From positions 4,154,001 through 4,218,000 of the forward strand of contig NZ_CP082923.1 of assembly GCF_019931575.1 (NCBI RefSeq): a DNA stretch of 64,000 nt, in the 5' to 3' direction. A program made the position numbers and the translations under genes. Under the pieces are notes generated by a model that was given only the letters and a program-made list of their open reading frames with translations, was not told the origin of the DNA and did no database searches. This DNA is from Caulobacter segnis (GTDB lineage: Bacteria; Pseudomonadota; Alphaproteobacteria; Caulobacterales; Caulobacteraceae). Shown here piece by piece: positions 35,446-43,628 of this stretch; positions within the stretch are counted from its first letter, which is position 1; every line of letters starts with the position of its first letter.

Positions 35446-36774
35446 ATGACACGCCGGTTTCGCGAAATCTTGATCGTCGGCGTCGCCATGACCGCCCTCG
35501 CCGCCTGCGGCCAGAGCAACGGCCAGCAGAACAGCAAGGTCGGCTATGGCGCGAACCCCGCCCTGCCCGAGCCGCGCCAGACCCTGATCCCGACCGTGAA
35601 GGTCTCCGAGGTGGTCGGCTGGCCGGCCGGCGTGACGCCCCAGGCCCCGGCCGGGTTCCGCGTCCAGCCCTTCGCGACCGGCCTGGACCATCCGCGCTGG
35701 CTGTTGGTCCTGCCCAATGGCGACGTGCTGGTCGCCGAGAGCAACGCCCCGCCCAAGAAGGAGCCGCCCAAGGGGATCAAGGGCTTCTTCGAGACCCGGC
35801 TGATGAAGAAGGCCGGGGCCGGCGTCCCCAGCGCCGACCGCATCACCCTGCTGCGCGACGCCGACCATGATGGGGTGGCCGAGCTGAAGACGCCGTTCCT
35901 GACGGGCCTCTATTCGCCGTTCGGCATGGCCCTGGTCGGGGGGACGCTGTACGTCGCCAACGCCGACGCCATCGTCGCCTTCCCCTATGCCGAGGGGAAC
36001 ACCCGCATCACGGCCCCAGGCCGCAAGGTCGCCGACCTGCCGGGCGGGCCGATCAACCACCACTGGACCAAGAACATCATCGCCAGCCGCGATGGCTCGA
36101 AGCTGTTCGCCACGGTCGGCTCCAACAGCAATGTCGGCGAGAACGGCCTGGACAACGAGACCGACCGCGCCGCGATCCTCGAGGTCGACCTGGCGACCGG
36201 GGCCAAGCGCGTCTTCGCCTCGGGCCTGCGCAACCCCAACGGCCTGGGCTGGAACCCCGCCGACGGCGCGCTGTGGACCAGCGTCAACGAACGCGACGAG
36301 TTGGGCGACGACCTGGTGCCCGACTACATGACCTCGGTGCGCGAGGGCGGCTTCTACGGCTGGCCCTACAGCTATTTCGGCCGCCACGTGGACAAGCGGA
36401 TCAAGGACGCCGATCGCCGCCCCGACCTTGTCGAGCGCGCCATCGTCCCCGACTACGCCCTGGGTGCCCACACCGCCTCGCTGGGCCTGACCTTCTACGA
36501 AGGCGCCAGCTTCCCGGCCCGCTATCGCGGCGGGGTCTTCATCGGCCAGCACGGTTCGTGGAACCGCAAGCCGCAGGCCGGCTACAAGGTGATCTTCGTG
36601 CCGTTCGCCGGCGGCAAGCCGGCCGGGCCGGTCGAGGACTTCCTGACGGGCTTCCTCGACGCCGACGGCAAGGCGCAAGGCCGGCCGGTCGGCGTCGCGG
36701 TCGACACGTCCGGCGCGCTGCTGACGGCGGACGACGTGGGCAACGTGGTGTGGCGGGTCAGTCCGGCGCGCTGA
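35446..36774 (+). CDS. sorbosone-dehydrogenase-like beta-propeller lipoprotein
   Basis: This 442-residue protein is related to the PQQ-dependent soluble glucose/sorbosone dehydrogenases. A lipobox (TALAAC, Cys21) predicts attachment to the outer membrane or periplasmic face. The six-bladed propeller shows family segments such as ATGLDHPRWLLVLPNGDVLV, GLRNPNGLGW, NERDELGDDLVPDY and GQHGSWNRKP. It may oxidise a sugar or aldehyde, using PQQ or acting with an unknown acceptor. Its 3' end overlaps the convergent tetR-type gene by 17 bases. Activity is predicted from family only. Confidence 0.88.
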   Translation: MTRRFREILIVGVAMTALAACGQSNGQQNSKVGYGANPALPEPRQTLIPTVKVSEVVGWPAGVTPQAPAGFRVQPFATGLDHPRWLLVLPNGDVLVAESNAPPKKEPPKGIKGFFETRLMKKAGAGVPSADRITLLRDADHDGVAELKTPFLTGLYSPFGMALVGGTLYVANADAIVAFPYAEGNTRITAPGRKVADLPGGPINHHWTKNIIASRDGSKLFATVGSNSNVGENGLDNETDRAAILEVDLATGAKRVFASGLRNPNGLGWNPADGALWTSVNERDELGDDLVPDYMTSVREGGFYGWPYSYFGRHVDKRIKDADRRPDLVERAIVPDYALGAHTASLGLTFYEGASFPARYRGGVFIGQHGSWNRKPQAGYKVIFVPFAGGKPAGPVEDFLTGFLDADGKAQGRPVGVAVDTSGALLTADDVGNVVWRVSPAR

Positions 36775-37381
36775 CCAACTCGGCCTCCGCCCCCCGCACG
36801 ATCAGGTCCAGCCCGCGCTCGAACAGCCCGGCGTGGTCGCTCGTCCGATAATAGGCGATCGCCTCGGCCAGGGCGGGATAGGCCCGGGCGGCCTCGTCCA
36901 GCCGCGCCTGTTCGGTCGAACCCGTGATCGGCGAGGCCTGCTCCTCCAGCACGCAGCCGACGACAAAGCGGCTGACGGCCACGAACAGCTGCAGGGCCGC
37001 GCCGGGCGAGAAGCCCGCCGCGGCCAGATGCAGGATCTGGATCTCGACATGGTCCAGGTCGTCGGGCGCGGCCTCGGTGCCGGCATGGACCCGCGCGCCG
37101 TCGCGATAGGACAGCAGGGCGGCGCGGAAACTGCGGGCGTTGCGGCGCAGGAACGCCTGCCAGGTCTCGCCCGGCCGGGGCGTGCGCGCGTCCTGGGCCC
37201 GCGCCAGGATCTCGCCGTTGATGGCGTCCAGCAGGGCCCGCTTGTTCTTGAAGTGCCAGTAGAGGGCCGGCTGGCGCACGCCCAGACGCTCGGCGATCAG
37301 GCGCGTGGACAGGGCGTCGACCCCAACCTCGTTCAGGAGCTCCAGCGCCGTCTCCAGGATGCGCCGGCGATCGACCTTCAT
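36758..37381 (-). CDS. TetR-family repressor (TetR class)
   Basis: This 207-residue repressor has a helix-turn-helix with the true TetR-class signature (ERLGVRQPALYWHFKNKRALLD) and a TetR_C-type ligand domain. It is divergent from an MFS exporter of the TetA group across an 82-base gap with two tetO-like palindromes, so it almost certainly represses both genes until an effector binds. The effector may be a tetracycline-like or other drug. The gene overlaps the 3' end of the sorbosone-dehydrogenase-like gene. Confidence 0.93.
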   Translation of the reverse strand: MKVDRRRILETALELLNEVGVDALSTRLIAERLGVRQPALYWHFKNKRALLDAINGEILARAQDARTPRPGETWQAFLRRNARSFRAALLSYRDGARVHAGTEAAPDDLDHVEIQILHLAAAGFSPGAALQLFVAVSRFVVGCVLEEQASPITGSTEQARLDEAARAYPALAEAIAYYRTSDHAGLFERGLDLIVRGAEAELVSAPD

Positions 37382-37437
37382 CGTGTTCCTTCTCGGACGG
37401 CCCGCATGAATCGCTTGACCTCGCGGCCGATCCGGAC

Positions 37438-37471
37438 TTTATCGCCGATAAGGAACTTTATCGATGATAAA
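37438..37471. promoter_or_regulatory. tandem tetO-like operators
   Basis: TTTATCGCCGATAAG (37438-37452) and TTTATCGATGATAAA (37457-37471) are two 15-base palindromes 19 bases apart, centre to centre. The second covers the start codon of the exporter. Their form resembles the classical tet operator TCTATCATTGATAGA. Confidence 0.7.
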
Positions 37472-38699
37472 TTTTATGACGCGTATCTTCCGTGACCGTT
37501 CGAAAGCCGCCTTCGGCCTGATCCTCGCCACCGTGGCCCTCGACATCGCGGGCCTGGGCCTGGTCATGCCGATCATCCCCCGCCTGCTGCGCGAAGTCGG
37601 CCACACCGGCGACCTGGGCTGGCGGTTCGGAGCGTTCCTGGGCCTCTACGCCCTGATGCAGTTCCTGTGCGCCCCGGTGCTGGGCGCGATCAGCGACAAG
37701 GTCGGCCGCCGGCCGGTGCTGCTGGTCTCGCTGGCCGGGGCGGCGATCGACTATGTGTTCATGGCGTTCGCCCCGACCCTGGCCTGGCTGTTCGTCGGCC
37801 GCGCCATCGCCGGGATCACCGGGGCCAACCTGGCCGTCGCCCAGGCCTATATCGCCGACATCACGCCCGAGGAGCAGCGGGCCCGGCGCTTTGGCCTGTT
37901 CAGCGCCATGTTCGGCATCGGCTTCATCCTGGGCCCGTTGCTGGGCGGCTTCCTGGGCGCGGCCTGGGTGCGCGCGCCGTTCCTGGCGGCCGCGGCGCTG
38001 AACGGCGTCAACCTCTTGATGGCGATCTTCATCCTGCCGGAGTCGCACAAGGGGAAGGGCGGAGCGTTCGACCGCAAGGCCTTCAACCCGTTCGCCTCTC
38101 TGCGCTGGGCGGCGGCCTTCCCGGCCCTGCTGCCGCTGATGGTCGCCTTCGCGGCGCTGAACATCGTCGGCGAGGTCGGCGGCACGATCTGGGTGCTGTA
38201 CGGCGAGGACAAGTTCGCCTGGGATCCGTGGACGATCGGCTTCTCGCTGGCCGGCTTCGGCGCCTTCACCGCCCTGACCCAGGCCTTCGTGGCCGGGCCC
38301 CTGGCCGAGCGGTTCGGCGAGCGCAAGGCCCTGACCTTCGGCATTCTGTGCGACGCCTTCGCCTATGTCGCCATCGCCCTGGCGACCAAGGGCTGGATGG
38401 CCTTCCTGCTGCTGCCGATGTTCTGCCTGGGCGGCGTCGGCCAGCCGGTGATCCAGTCGCTGCTGTCGCGCCAGGTGGGCGAGGACCAGCAGGGCCGCCT
38501 GCAGGGGGTGCTGGCCAGCCTGGCCAGCCTGGCCTCGATCATTGGCCCGGTGGTCATCGCCCAGGTCTATTTCGCCAGCCGGGCCTGGTTCCCCGGCCTG
38601 GTCTGGGTGGCTGGCGCGGCCCTGGGCCTGATGTGCCTGCCGATCTTCCTGACCCGACGCCCCGATGGACCTCAAGGGAAACTTGCACAACAGGACTGA
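37464..38699 (+). CDS. MFS drug exporter, TetA-like
   Basis: This 411-residue major facilitator has twelve transmembrane segments. It shows the TetA-group motif A (GAISDKVGRRPVLLVSL) between TM2 and TM3 and motif C in TM5 (FGIGFILGPLLGGFLG), which mark drug:H+ antiporters. The ATG at 37464 has AAGGA at a good distance; a second ATG (37476) lies four codons on. The divergent TetR and double operator fit a drug-inducible resistance pair. Whether tetracycline is exported is not shown by the sequence. Confidence 0.92.
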   Translation: MINFMTRIFRDRSKAAFGLILATVALDIAGLGLVMPIIPRLLREVGHTGDLGWRFGAFLGLYALMQFLCAPVLGAISDKVGRRPVLLVSLAGAAIDYVFMAFAPTLAWLFVGRAIAGITGANLAVAQAYIADITPEEQRARRFGLFSAMFGIGFILGPLLGGFLGAAWVRAPFLAAAALNGVNLLMAIFILPESHKGKGGAFDRKAFNPFASLRWAAAFPALLPLMVAFAALNIVGEVGGTIWVLYGEDKFAWDPWTIGFSLAGFGAFTALTQAFVAGPLAERFGERKALTFGILCDAFAYVAIALATKGWMAFLLLPMFCLGGVGQPVIQSLLSRQVGEDQQGRLQGVLASLASLASIIGPVVIAQVYFASRAWFPGLVWVAGAALGLMCLPIFLTRRPDGPQGKLAQQD

Positions 38700-38737
38700 C
38701 TAGTCCTAGGCTTCCCCGAAATCAGGGAGGAGCCGCC

Positions 38738-40189
38738 ATGAAAATAGACCGCCTGCCCAAGGTGCGCACCTCGCTGTCGCCGACCAACCACCCGTACATG
38801 ACCGGCGCCTGGACGCCGCTGCACGAGGAGGTCAACGCCTGGGACCTCACGGTGCTGGAAGGCGCCATCCCGACCGACCTGGACGGCGTCTATCTGCGCA
38901 ACACCGAGAACCCGGTCCACGACCCGCTCGGCCGCTACCATCCGTTCGACGGCGACGGCATGGTCCACCAGATCGAGTTCAGGGACGGGGCGGCGACCTA
39001 TCGCAACCGCTTCATCCGTACACGGTGCTTCGAGGCCGAGCAGGAAATCGGCGAGGGCCTGTGGGGCGGGCTGATGGACGGCCCGGGGACCTCCAAGCGC
39101 CCCGGCTTCGGCGCCCATGGCGGCCTGAAGGACACGGCCAGCACCGACATCGTCGTCCACAACGGCGAGGCCATCGCCACCTTCTACCAGTGCGGCGAAG
39201 CCTATCGCCTGGATCCCCTGACGCTGGAGAACCTGGGCGTCGCGGCCTGGGCCCCGCTGGAAGGCGTCTCGGCCCATCCCAAGGTCGACGAGGCCACGGG
39301 CGAGCTGATGTTCTTCAACTACTCCAAGGCCTGGCCGCACATGCACTACGGCGTGGTCGACGCCACGGGCCGGCGGACCGTCTACCAGCCCGTGCCCCTG
39401 CCCGGCCTTCGCCTGCCCCACGACATGGCCTTCTCCGAGCACTGGGCGATCCTCAACGACCTGCCGGTGTTCTGGGACCAGGACCTGATGGCGCGGGACA
39501 TCCACGCCGTGCGCCTGCACAAGGGCCTGCCGTCGCGCTTCGCCCTCGTCCCGCGCCAGGGCGGCGAGCCGCGCTGGTTCGAGGCCGCCCCGACCTATGT
39601 CCTGCATTGGCTCAATGCCTACGAGGACGGCGACGAGGTGGTGCTGGACGGCTACTTCCAGGAGAACCCGATCCCGCGCCCGCTGGAGACCGCGCCGGAC
39701 GGCCACGGCCACCTCATGGCCTATCTGGACGAGCACAGCTTCCGGCCCAAGCTGCACCGCTGGCGCTTCAACCTGAAGACCGGCGAGACGACCGAGAAAC
39801 ACCTGGACGACCGGATCCTCGAGTTCGGCATGTTCAACCAGAAATACGCCGGCAAACCGTATCGCTACGCCTATTCGACCACGTCCAAGCCGGGCTGGTT
39901 CCTGTTCAACGGCTTCGTCAAGCACGACCTGGAAACGGGCGCGAGCTGGTCGATCGCCCTGCCCGAGGGCGTCTACGCCAGCGAGGCGCCGTTCGCGCCC
40001 AGGGTGGGGGCGACCGCCGAGGACGACGGCTACCTGATCAGCTTCCTGATCGACGAGAACAAGGGAACCTCCGAGTGCGCGATCGTCGACGCGCGCACCT
40101 TCCAGATCGTCTGCCGCGTGGCCCTGCCCCACAAGCTCAGCAGCGGCACCCACAGCGTCTGGGCCGGGCGGGAGATGCTGCGCGGCTAG
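38738..40189 (+). CDS. carotenoid-cleavage / lignostilbene dioxygenase family protein
   Basis: This 483-residue non-haem iron dioxygenase belongs to the RPE65/CCD family, which splits double bonds of carotenoids or stilbenes. The ATG at 38738 has a strong ribosome-binding site (AGGGAGGAG). The four iron-binding histidines lie in the blades of the propeller; visible candidates are those in AHPKVDE, LPHDMAF, YVLHWLNAY and GTHSVWAG. Other conserved segments are YLRNTENP and FDGDGMVH. The stop codon overlaps that of the convergent SDR gene in the shared bases CTAG. Confidence 0.92.
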   Translation: MKIDRLPKVRTSLSPTNHPYMTGAWTPLHEEVNAWDLTVLEGAIPTDLDGVYLRNTENPVHDPLGRYHPFDGDGMVHQIEFRDGAATYRNRFIRTRCFEAEQEIGEGLWGGLMDGPGTSKRPGFGAHGGLKDTASTDIVVHNGEAIATFYQCGEAYRLDPLTLENLGVAAWAPLEGVSAHPKVDEATGELMFFNYSKAWPHMHYGVVDATGRRTVYQPVPLPGLRLPHDMAFSEHWAILNDLPVFWDQDLMARDIHAVRLHKGLPSRFALVPRQGGEPRWFEAAPTYVLHWLNAYEDGDEVVLDGYFQENPIPRPLETAPDGHGHLMAYLDEHSFRPKLHRWRFNLKTGETTEKHLDDRILEFGMFNQKYAGKPYRYAYSTTSKPGWFLFNGFVKHDLETGASWSIALPEGVYASEAPFAPRVGATAEDDGYLISFLIDENKGTSECAIVDARTFQIVCRVALPHKLSSGTHSVWAGREMLRG

Positions 40190-41100
40190 CCGAAACGGAC
40201 GCCGGTCATCTGCTCGGAGATGGCCCAGAGGCGGGCGGCGGCCAAGGCGTCCAGCGCCGGAGCCGGGAACCGCGCCCGAGTCGGATAGCCGCGCGTCTCG
40301 CCAAGACGGTCCGGACCGTAATAGGCGCCGCCGCGCGCGTCCGGGGCGGTCGCGGCGAACAGGGTCGGCAGGGCGCCCCTGGCCGCCGGCTGGAACAGGA
40401 ACCACAGCAGGCTCCGGACCCGGCTGACGGCGCTGGCCCGGCCGGGGGCGTTGAACAGCAGGTCGGTGCGGGCGATGCCGGGGTGGGCGGCCAGGCTGGC
40501 CACGCCCCAGCCGGCCGCGTCGCTGCGTCTCTGCAGTTCCAGGGCGAACATCAGGCAGGCCAGCTTGGACTGGCTGTAGACTGGCATGGGCTGGTAGCCG
40601 CGCTCGGCGTTCAGGTCGTTGAAATTGATCTCCCCGCCACGCGCCGCCACGCTGGACACGGTGACGACCCGCGCGCGCCCCGCCTTGCGCAGCAGCGGCA
40701 GCAGGTGCGCCGTCAGGGCGAAGTGGCCCAGATAGTTGGTCCCGAACTGCAGCTCGAAGCCGTCCGCCGTGGTCCGCCGGGTCGGGGGCGTCATCACCCC
40801 GGCGTTGTTGATCAGCAAGTCCAGGCTGTCGCGCTGGGCCCGCATGCGCGTCGCGAAGTCGGCGATCGAGGCCAAATGGGCCAGGTCCAGGCGCTCGAAC
40901 CGGATGCTCGCGGCCGGGACAGCCTCGCGGATCCTGGCGACCGCCTCGGCCCCCTTGTCCGGATCCCGGCCGGCCAGGATCACTTCGGCCCCGGCGCGCG
41001 CCAGGGCCAGGGCGTCCTCGAAGCCCAGCCCTCCCGTGCCGGTGACGACGGCGCAGCGGCCGTTCTGGGGCGGAATGTTCGCGGTCGTCCAGCTAGCCAT
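40186..41100 (-). CDS. short-chain dehydrogenase/reductase
   Basis: This 304-residue NAD(P)-dependent oxidoreductase of the SDR family has the nucleotide-binding TGTGGLG loop near residue 20. The NNAGVM motif, the catalytic Ser in VSSVAARGG and the YSQSK active-site pair are also present. The layout resembles retinol-dehydrogenase-like SDRs. The loop has TGTGGLG rather than TGANSGIG, a variation worth noting. It is divergent from a TetR gene with paired dyads between them and convergent with the carotenoid oxygenase. Substrate unknown. Confidence 0.92.
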   Translation of the reverse strand: MASWTTANIPPQNGRCAVVTGTGGLGFEDALALARAGAEVILAGRDPDKGAEAVARIREAVPAASIRFERLDLAHLASIADFATRMRAQRDSLDLLINNAGVMTPPTRRTTADGFELQFGTNYLGHFALTAHLLPLLRKAGRARVVTVSSVAARGGEINFNDLNAERGYQPMPVYSQSKLACLMFALELQRRSDAAGWGVASLAAHPGIARTDLLFNAPGRASAVSRVRSLLWFLFQPAARGALPTLFAATAPDARGGAYYGPDRLGETRGYPTRARFPAPALDALAAARLWAISEQMTGVRFG

Positions 41101-41121
41101 GGCCTCGCCTTTGTGGGAAAT

Positions 41122-41159
41122 TCGCACTCGGTGCAGTTCAAATATTGCACTCAGTGCGA
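41122..41159. promoter_or_regulatory. paired TetR operators in the SDR/TetR gap
   Basis: TCGCACTCGGTGCA (41122-41135) and TGCACTCAGTGCGA (41146-41159) are inverted copies, each itself a GCACY-RGTGC dyad, 24 bases apart. They lie between the two start codons and are likely bound by the adjacent TetR protein. Confidence 0.65.
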
Positions 41160-41181
41160 CTTTTCAAGCCGGCCGGAGTCG

Positions 41182-41784
41182 ATGGCGGAGAACAAGGGTC
41201 CGAACACGCCCGCGGAGGGCCTGCGCGAACGCAAGCGGCGCGAGACCTTGCAGCGCATCACGGACGCGGGGACCCGCCTGTTCATCGCCCACGGCTACGA
41301 GGGCGTGACGCTGGACGCCATCGCCGCCGAGGCGGGCATCTCGCGGCGGACGTTCTTCTATTACTTCAAGTCCAAGGACGAGATCCTGCTGGCCATGCAG
41401 GCCGGGCTGGGCGACATGCTGGCCGCCGCTCTCGACCAGGAACCGCCGGGCCAGCGCCCGCTGCAGGCCGTCCGCCACGCCATGCTGCGGATCAGCGGAG
41501 CCTACGACCCCGCCGAGATGCTGGTCCTGGACCGCCTGATGCGATCCAGCGAGACGGTGATGGCCCGCAAGCAGGCCAGCTACGTCCAGCATGAGGCCAC
41601 CCTGTTCGCCGCCCTGCGCGAGCGCTGGCCCGAGCCGGCGCGCGAGATGGCCCTGCGGCTGGTCGCCATGCTGTCGATCGGCGCCCTGCGGGTGTCGCTG
41701 GAGACCTTCAATCGCGAGGACGGCCAGCGCCCGATCGCGGTCCTGCTGAACGAGGCCTTCGACGCCCTCGAGGCCGAGGTCTGA
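41182..41784 (+). CDS. TetR-family regulator
   Basis: This 200-residue repressor has a helix-turn-helix at about residues 25-70 (VTLDAIAAEAGISRRTFFYY). The ATG at 41182 is chosen because it follows CGGAG and keeps the operator dyads outside the gene; the open frame extends far upstream without support. It is divergent from the SDR and probably represses it. The ligand domain gives no hint of the effector. Confidence 0.9.
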   Translation: MAENKGPNTPAEGLRERKRRETLQRITDAGTRLFIAHGYEGVTLDAIAAEAGISRRTFFYYFKSKDEILLAMQAGLGDMLAAALDQEPPGQRPLQAVRHAMLRISGAYDPAEMLVLDRLMRSSETVMARKQASYVQHEATLFAALRERWPEPAREMALRLVAMLSIGALRVSLETFNREDGQRPIAVLLNEAFDALEAEV

Positions 41785-41851
41785 ACCGCGTCCGGCCCTC
41801 GCTTCCTTCCGCAAGGTCCGCTTGCCGGCTCGCATAACGCCGGTACACTCA

Positions 41852-41869
41852 CCTGAACAACGATAAGTC
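41852..41869 (+). promoter_or_regulatory. leader motif shared by both monooxygenase genes (copy 1)
   Basis: CCTGAACAACGATAAGTC is identical, base for base, to 43581-43598 upstream of the second monooxygenase. A related 12-mer, AACAACGACAAG, precedes the esterase at 45785-45796. It may be a shared operator or a relic of duplication. Confidence 0.5.
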
Positions 41870-41873
41870 AGGG

Positions 41874-43265
41874 ATGGGTGGAATGACGACCAGGCTCCCG
41901 AAGGCGTGCGTCATCGGCGCGGGCTGCAGCGGCTTCACCACCATCAAGCGGCTGAAGGACTTCGGCGTCCCCTACGACTGCTTCGAGATGTCCGACGAGA
42001 TCGGGGGCAACTGGTACTACAAGAACCCCAACGGGATGTCGGCCTGCTACGAGAGCCTGCATATCGACACCAGCAAGTGGCGGCTGGCGTTCGAGGATTT
42101 CCCGGTGCCCAAGGACTGGCCCGACTTCCCGCACCACGCGCAGCTGTTCCAGTACTTCAAGGACTATGTCGACCATTTCGGCCTGAGGCCGACCATCACC
42201 TTCAACACCCGGGTCGAGAGCGCCCGCCGCACCGATGACGGCCTGTGGTCGGTGACGCTGTCGACGGGCGAGACGCGGCTCTACGACGTCCTCTTCGTCT
42301 GCAACGGTCACCACTGGGACCCGCGGATCCCGGAATATCCCGGCGAGTTCGACGGCCCCGCCTTCCACGCCCACGCCTATAGCGACCCGTTCGATCCGGT
42401 CGACATGCGCGGCAAGAACGTCGTGGTGGTCGGCATGGGCAACTCGGCCATGGACATCGCCAGCGAGCTGTCCCAACGGCCGATCGCGAAAAACCTCTGG
42501 GTCTCGGCCCGGCGCGGGGTCTGGGTGCTGCCGAAGTACATGAACGGCAAGCCGTCCGACAAAAGCGCCATGCCCGCCTGGATGCCCAAGGCGCTGGGCC
42601 TGAAGCTGGCGCGCTCGGTCATCAAGAAGACCATCGGCCGGATGGAGGACTACGGCCTGCCCAAGCCCGACCACGAGCCGCTGGAAGCCCATCCATCGGT
42701 CTCGGGCGAGTTCCTGACCCGCGCAGGCTGCGGCGACATCAAGTTCAAGCCGGCGATCAAGGCGCTGGAAGGCAAGCGCGTACGCTTCGCCGACGACAGC
42801 GTCGAGGACGTCGACGCCATCGTCTTCGCCACCGGCTACAAGATCACCTTCCCGTTCTTCGACGACCCGGCCCTCAAGCCGGACGCCGACCACCGCTTCC
42901 CGCTGTTCAAGCGGATGATGAAGCCGGGGATCCCGAACCTGTTCTTCATGGGCCTGGCCCAGCCGTTGCCCACCCTGGTGAACTTCGCCGAGCAGCAGGC
43001 CAAGCTGGCGGCGGCCTATCTGGTGGGCCAGTACGCCCCGCCGCCCGAGGTCGAGATGCGGCGCGTCATCGCCAAGGACGAGGAACGGCACCTGGGCCAG
43101 TTCTATCAGGCGGCCCGGCACACCATCCAGGTCGACTTCAACGTCTACTGCGCCGACCTGAAGAAGGAGATCGCCAAGGGCGAGGCGCGGGCGCGAAGTC
43201 AGGGCGGGCGGTTGCCAGTCGCGGCCCTGGCTGAGATCAAGATGGAGCCGCTGCTGGCCTCCTGA
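41874..43265 (+). CDS. flavin-containing monooxygenase 1
   Basis: This 463-residue FAD/NADPH monooxygenase shows the FAD-binding GAGCSG loop at the N-terminus and the NADPH loop VGMGNSAMD near residue 185. Between them is the FMO fingerprint FDGPAFHAHAY (FxGxxxHxxxY). Baeyer-Villiger enzymes have W followed by P or D at the end of that motif, so this is an FMO-type enzyme. It may oxygenate N, S or ketone groups. The ATG at 41874 is used; an ATG at 41883 is possible. It is one of two related genes in a catabolic cluster. Confidence 0.92.
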   Translation: MGGMTTRLPKACVIGAGCSGFTTIKRLKDFGVPYDCFEMSDEIGGNWYYKNPNGMSACYESLHIDTSKWRLAFEDFPVPKDWPDFPHHAQLFQYFKDYVDHFGLRPTITFNTRVESARRTDDGLWSVTLSTGETRLYDVLFVCNGHHWDPRIPEYPGEFDGPAFHAHAYSDPFDPVDMRGKNVVVVGMGNSAMDIASELSQRPIAKNLWVSARRGVWVLPKYMNGKPSDKSAMPAWMPKALGLKLARSVIKKTIGRMEDYGLPKPDHEPLEAHPSVSGEFLTRAGCGDIKFKPAIKALEGKRVRFADDSVEDVDAIVFATGYKITFPFFDDPALKPDADHRFPLFKRMMKPGIPNLFFMGLAQPLPTLVNFAEQQAKLAAAYLVGQYAPPPEVEMRRVIAKDEERHLGQFYQAARHTIQVDFNVYCADLKKEIAKGEARARSQGGRLPVAALAEIKMEPLLAS

Positions 43266-43276
43266 CGGATTCGCGA

Positions 43277-43528
43277 ATGCCCAAGATCACCTTCGACAAG
43301 GACACCCGCGCCAAGCTGGTCGGCGGGCTCTCGGACTACATGCGGACCGAGCTGGACCTGGAAGTGAAGGGCTTCGACGCCGAGTTCCTGCTGGATTTCA
43401 TCAGCGAGCGGCTGGGCCCCTACTACTACAACCAGGGTCTCCACGACGCCTCGGCCCTGTACCGCGAGAAGCTGGAGGCGATCACCGAGGCGGTCTACGA
43501 GATCGAGGTCCCGGTGAAGGGGCTGTGA
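43277..43528 (+). CDS. DUF2164 family protein
   Basis: This 83-residue protein has the DUF2164 pattern: a basic N-terminus, DAEFLLDFISERLGPYYYNQ in the middle and a helical tail. Function is unknown for the family. It starts 11 bases after the first monooxygenase, so it is probably co-transcribed, although DUF2164 genes are also found elsewhere. Confidence 0.88.
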   Translation: MPKITFDKDTRAKLVGGLSDYMRTELDLEVKGFDAEFLLDFISERLGPYYYNQGLHDASALYREKLEAITEAVYEIEVPVKGL

Positions 43529-43580
43529 GGTCGCTTCCCCTCGCGTAAACATTGACCTCCCCGGCGACGGGCGCATGCTT

Positions 43581-43598
43581 CCTGAACAACGATAAGTC
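43581..43598 (+). promoter_or_regulatory. leader motif shared by both monooxygenase genes (copy 2)
   Basis: This second copy of the 18-base motif lies 30 bases before the start of monooxygenase 2. A TTGACC sequence that could serve as a -35 element lies about 30 bases upstream of it. Confidence 0.5.
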
Positions 43599-43628
43599 GC
43601 GGCATGCCCCGCGATGGGAGGAAGCTCG

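Noticed and set aside
37667..38737. Upstream in-frame extension of the carotenoid oxygenase over the MFS gene
   Set aside because: It overlaps a well-defined transporter in another phase; the real start has a strong ribosome-binding site at 38738.
39025..41181. Upstream extension of the TetR gene at 41182 across the oxygenase and SDR
   Set aside because: It is an out-of-frame or antisense reading of two confirmed genes; only the final 200 residues show a TetR domain.
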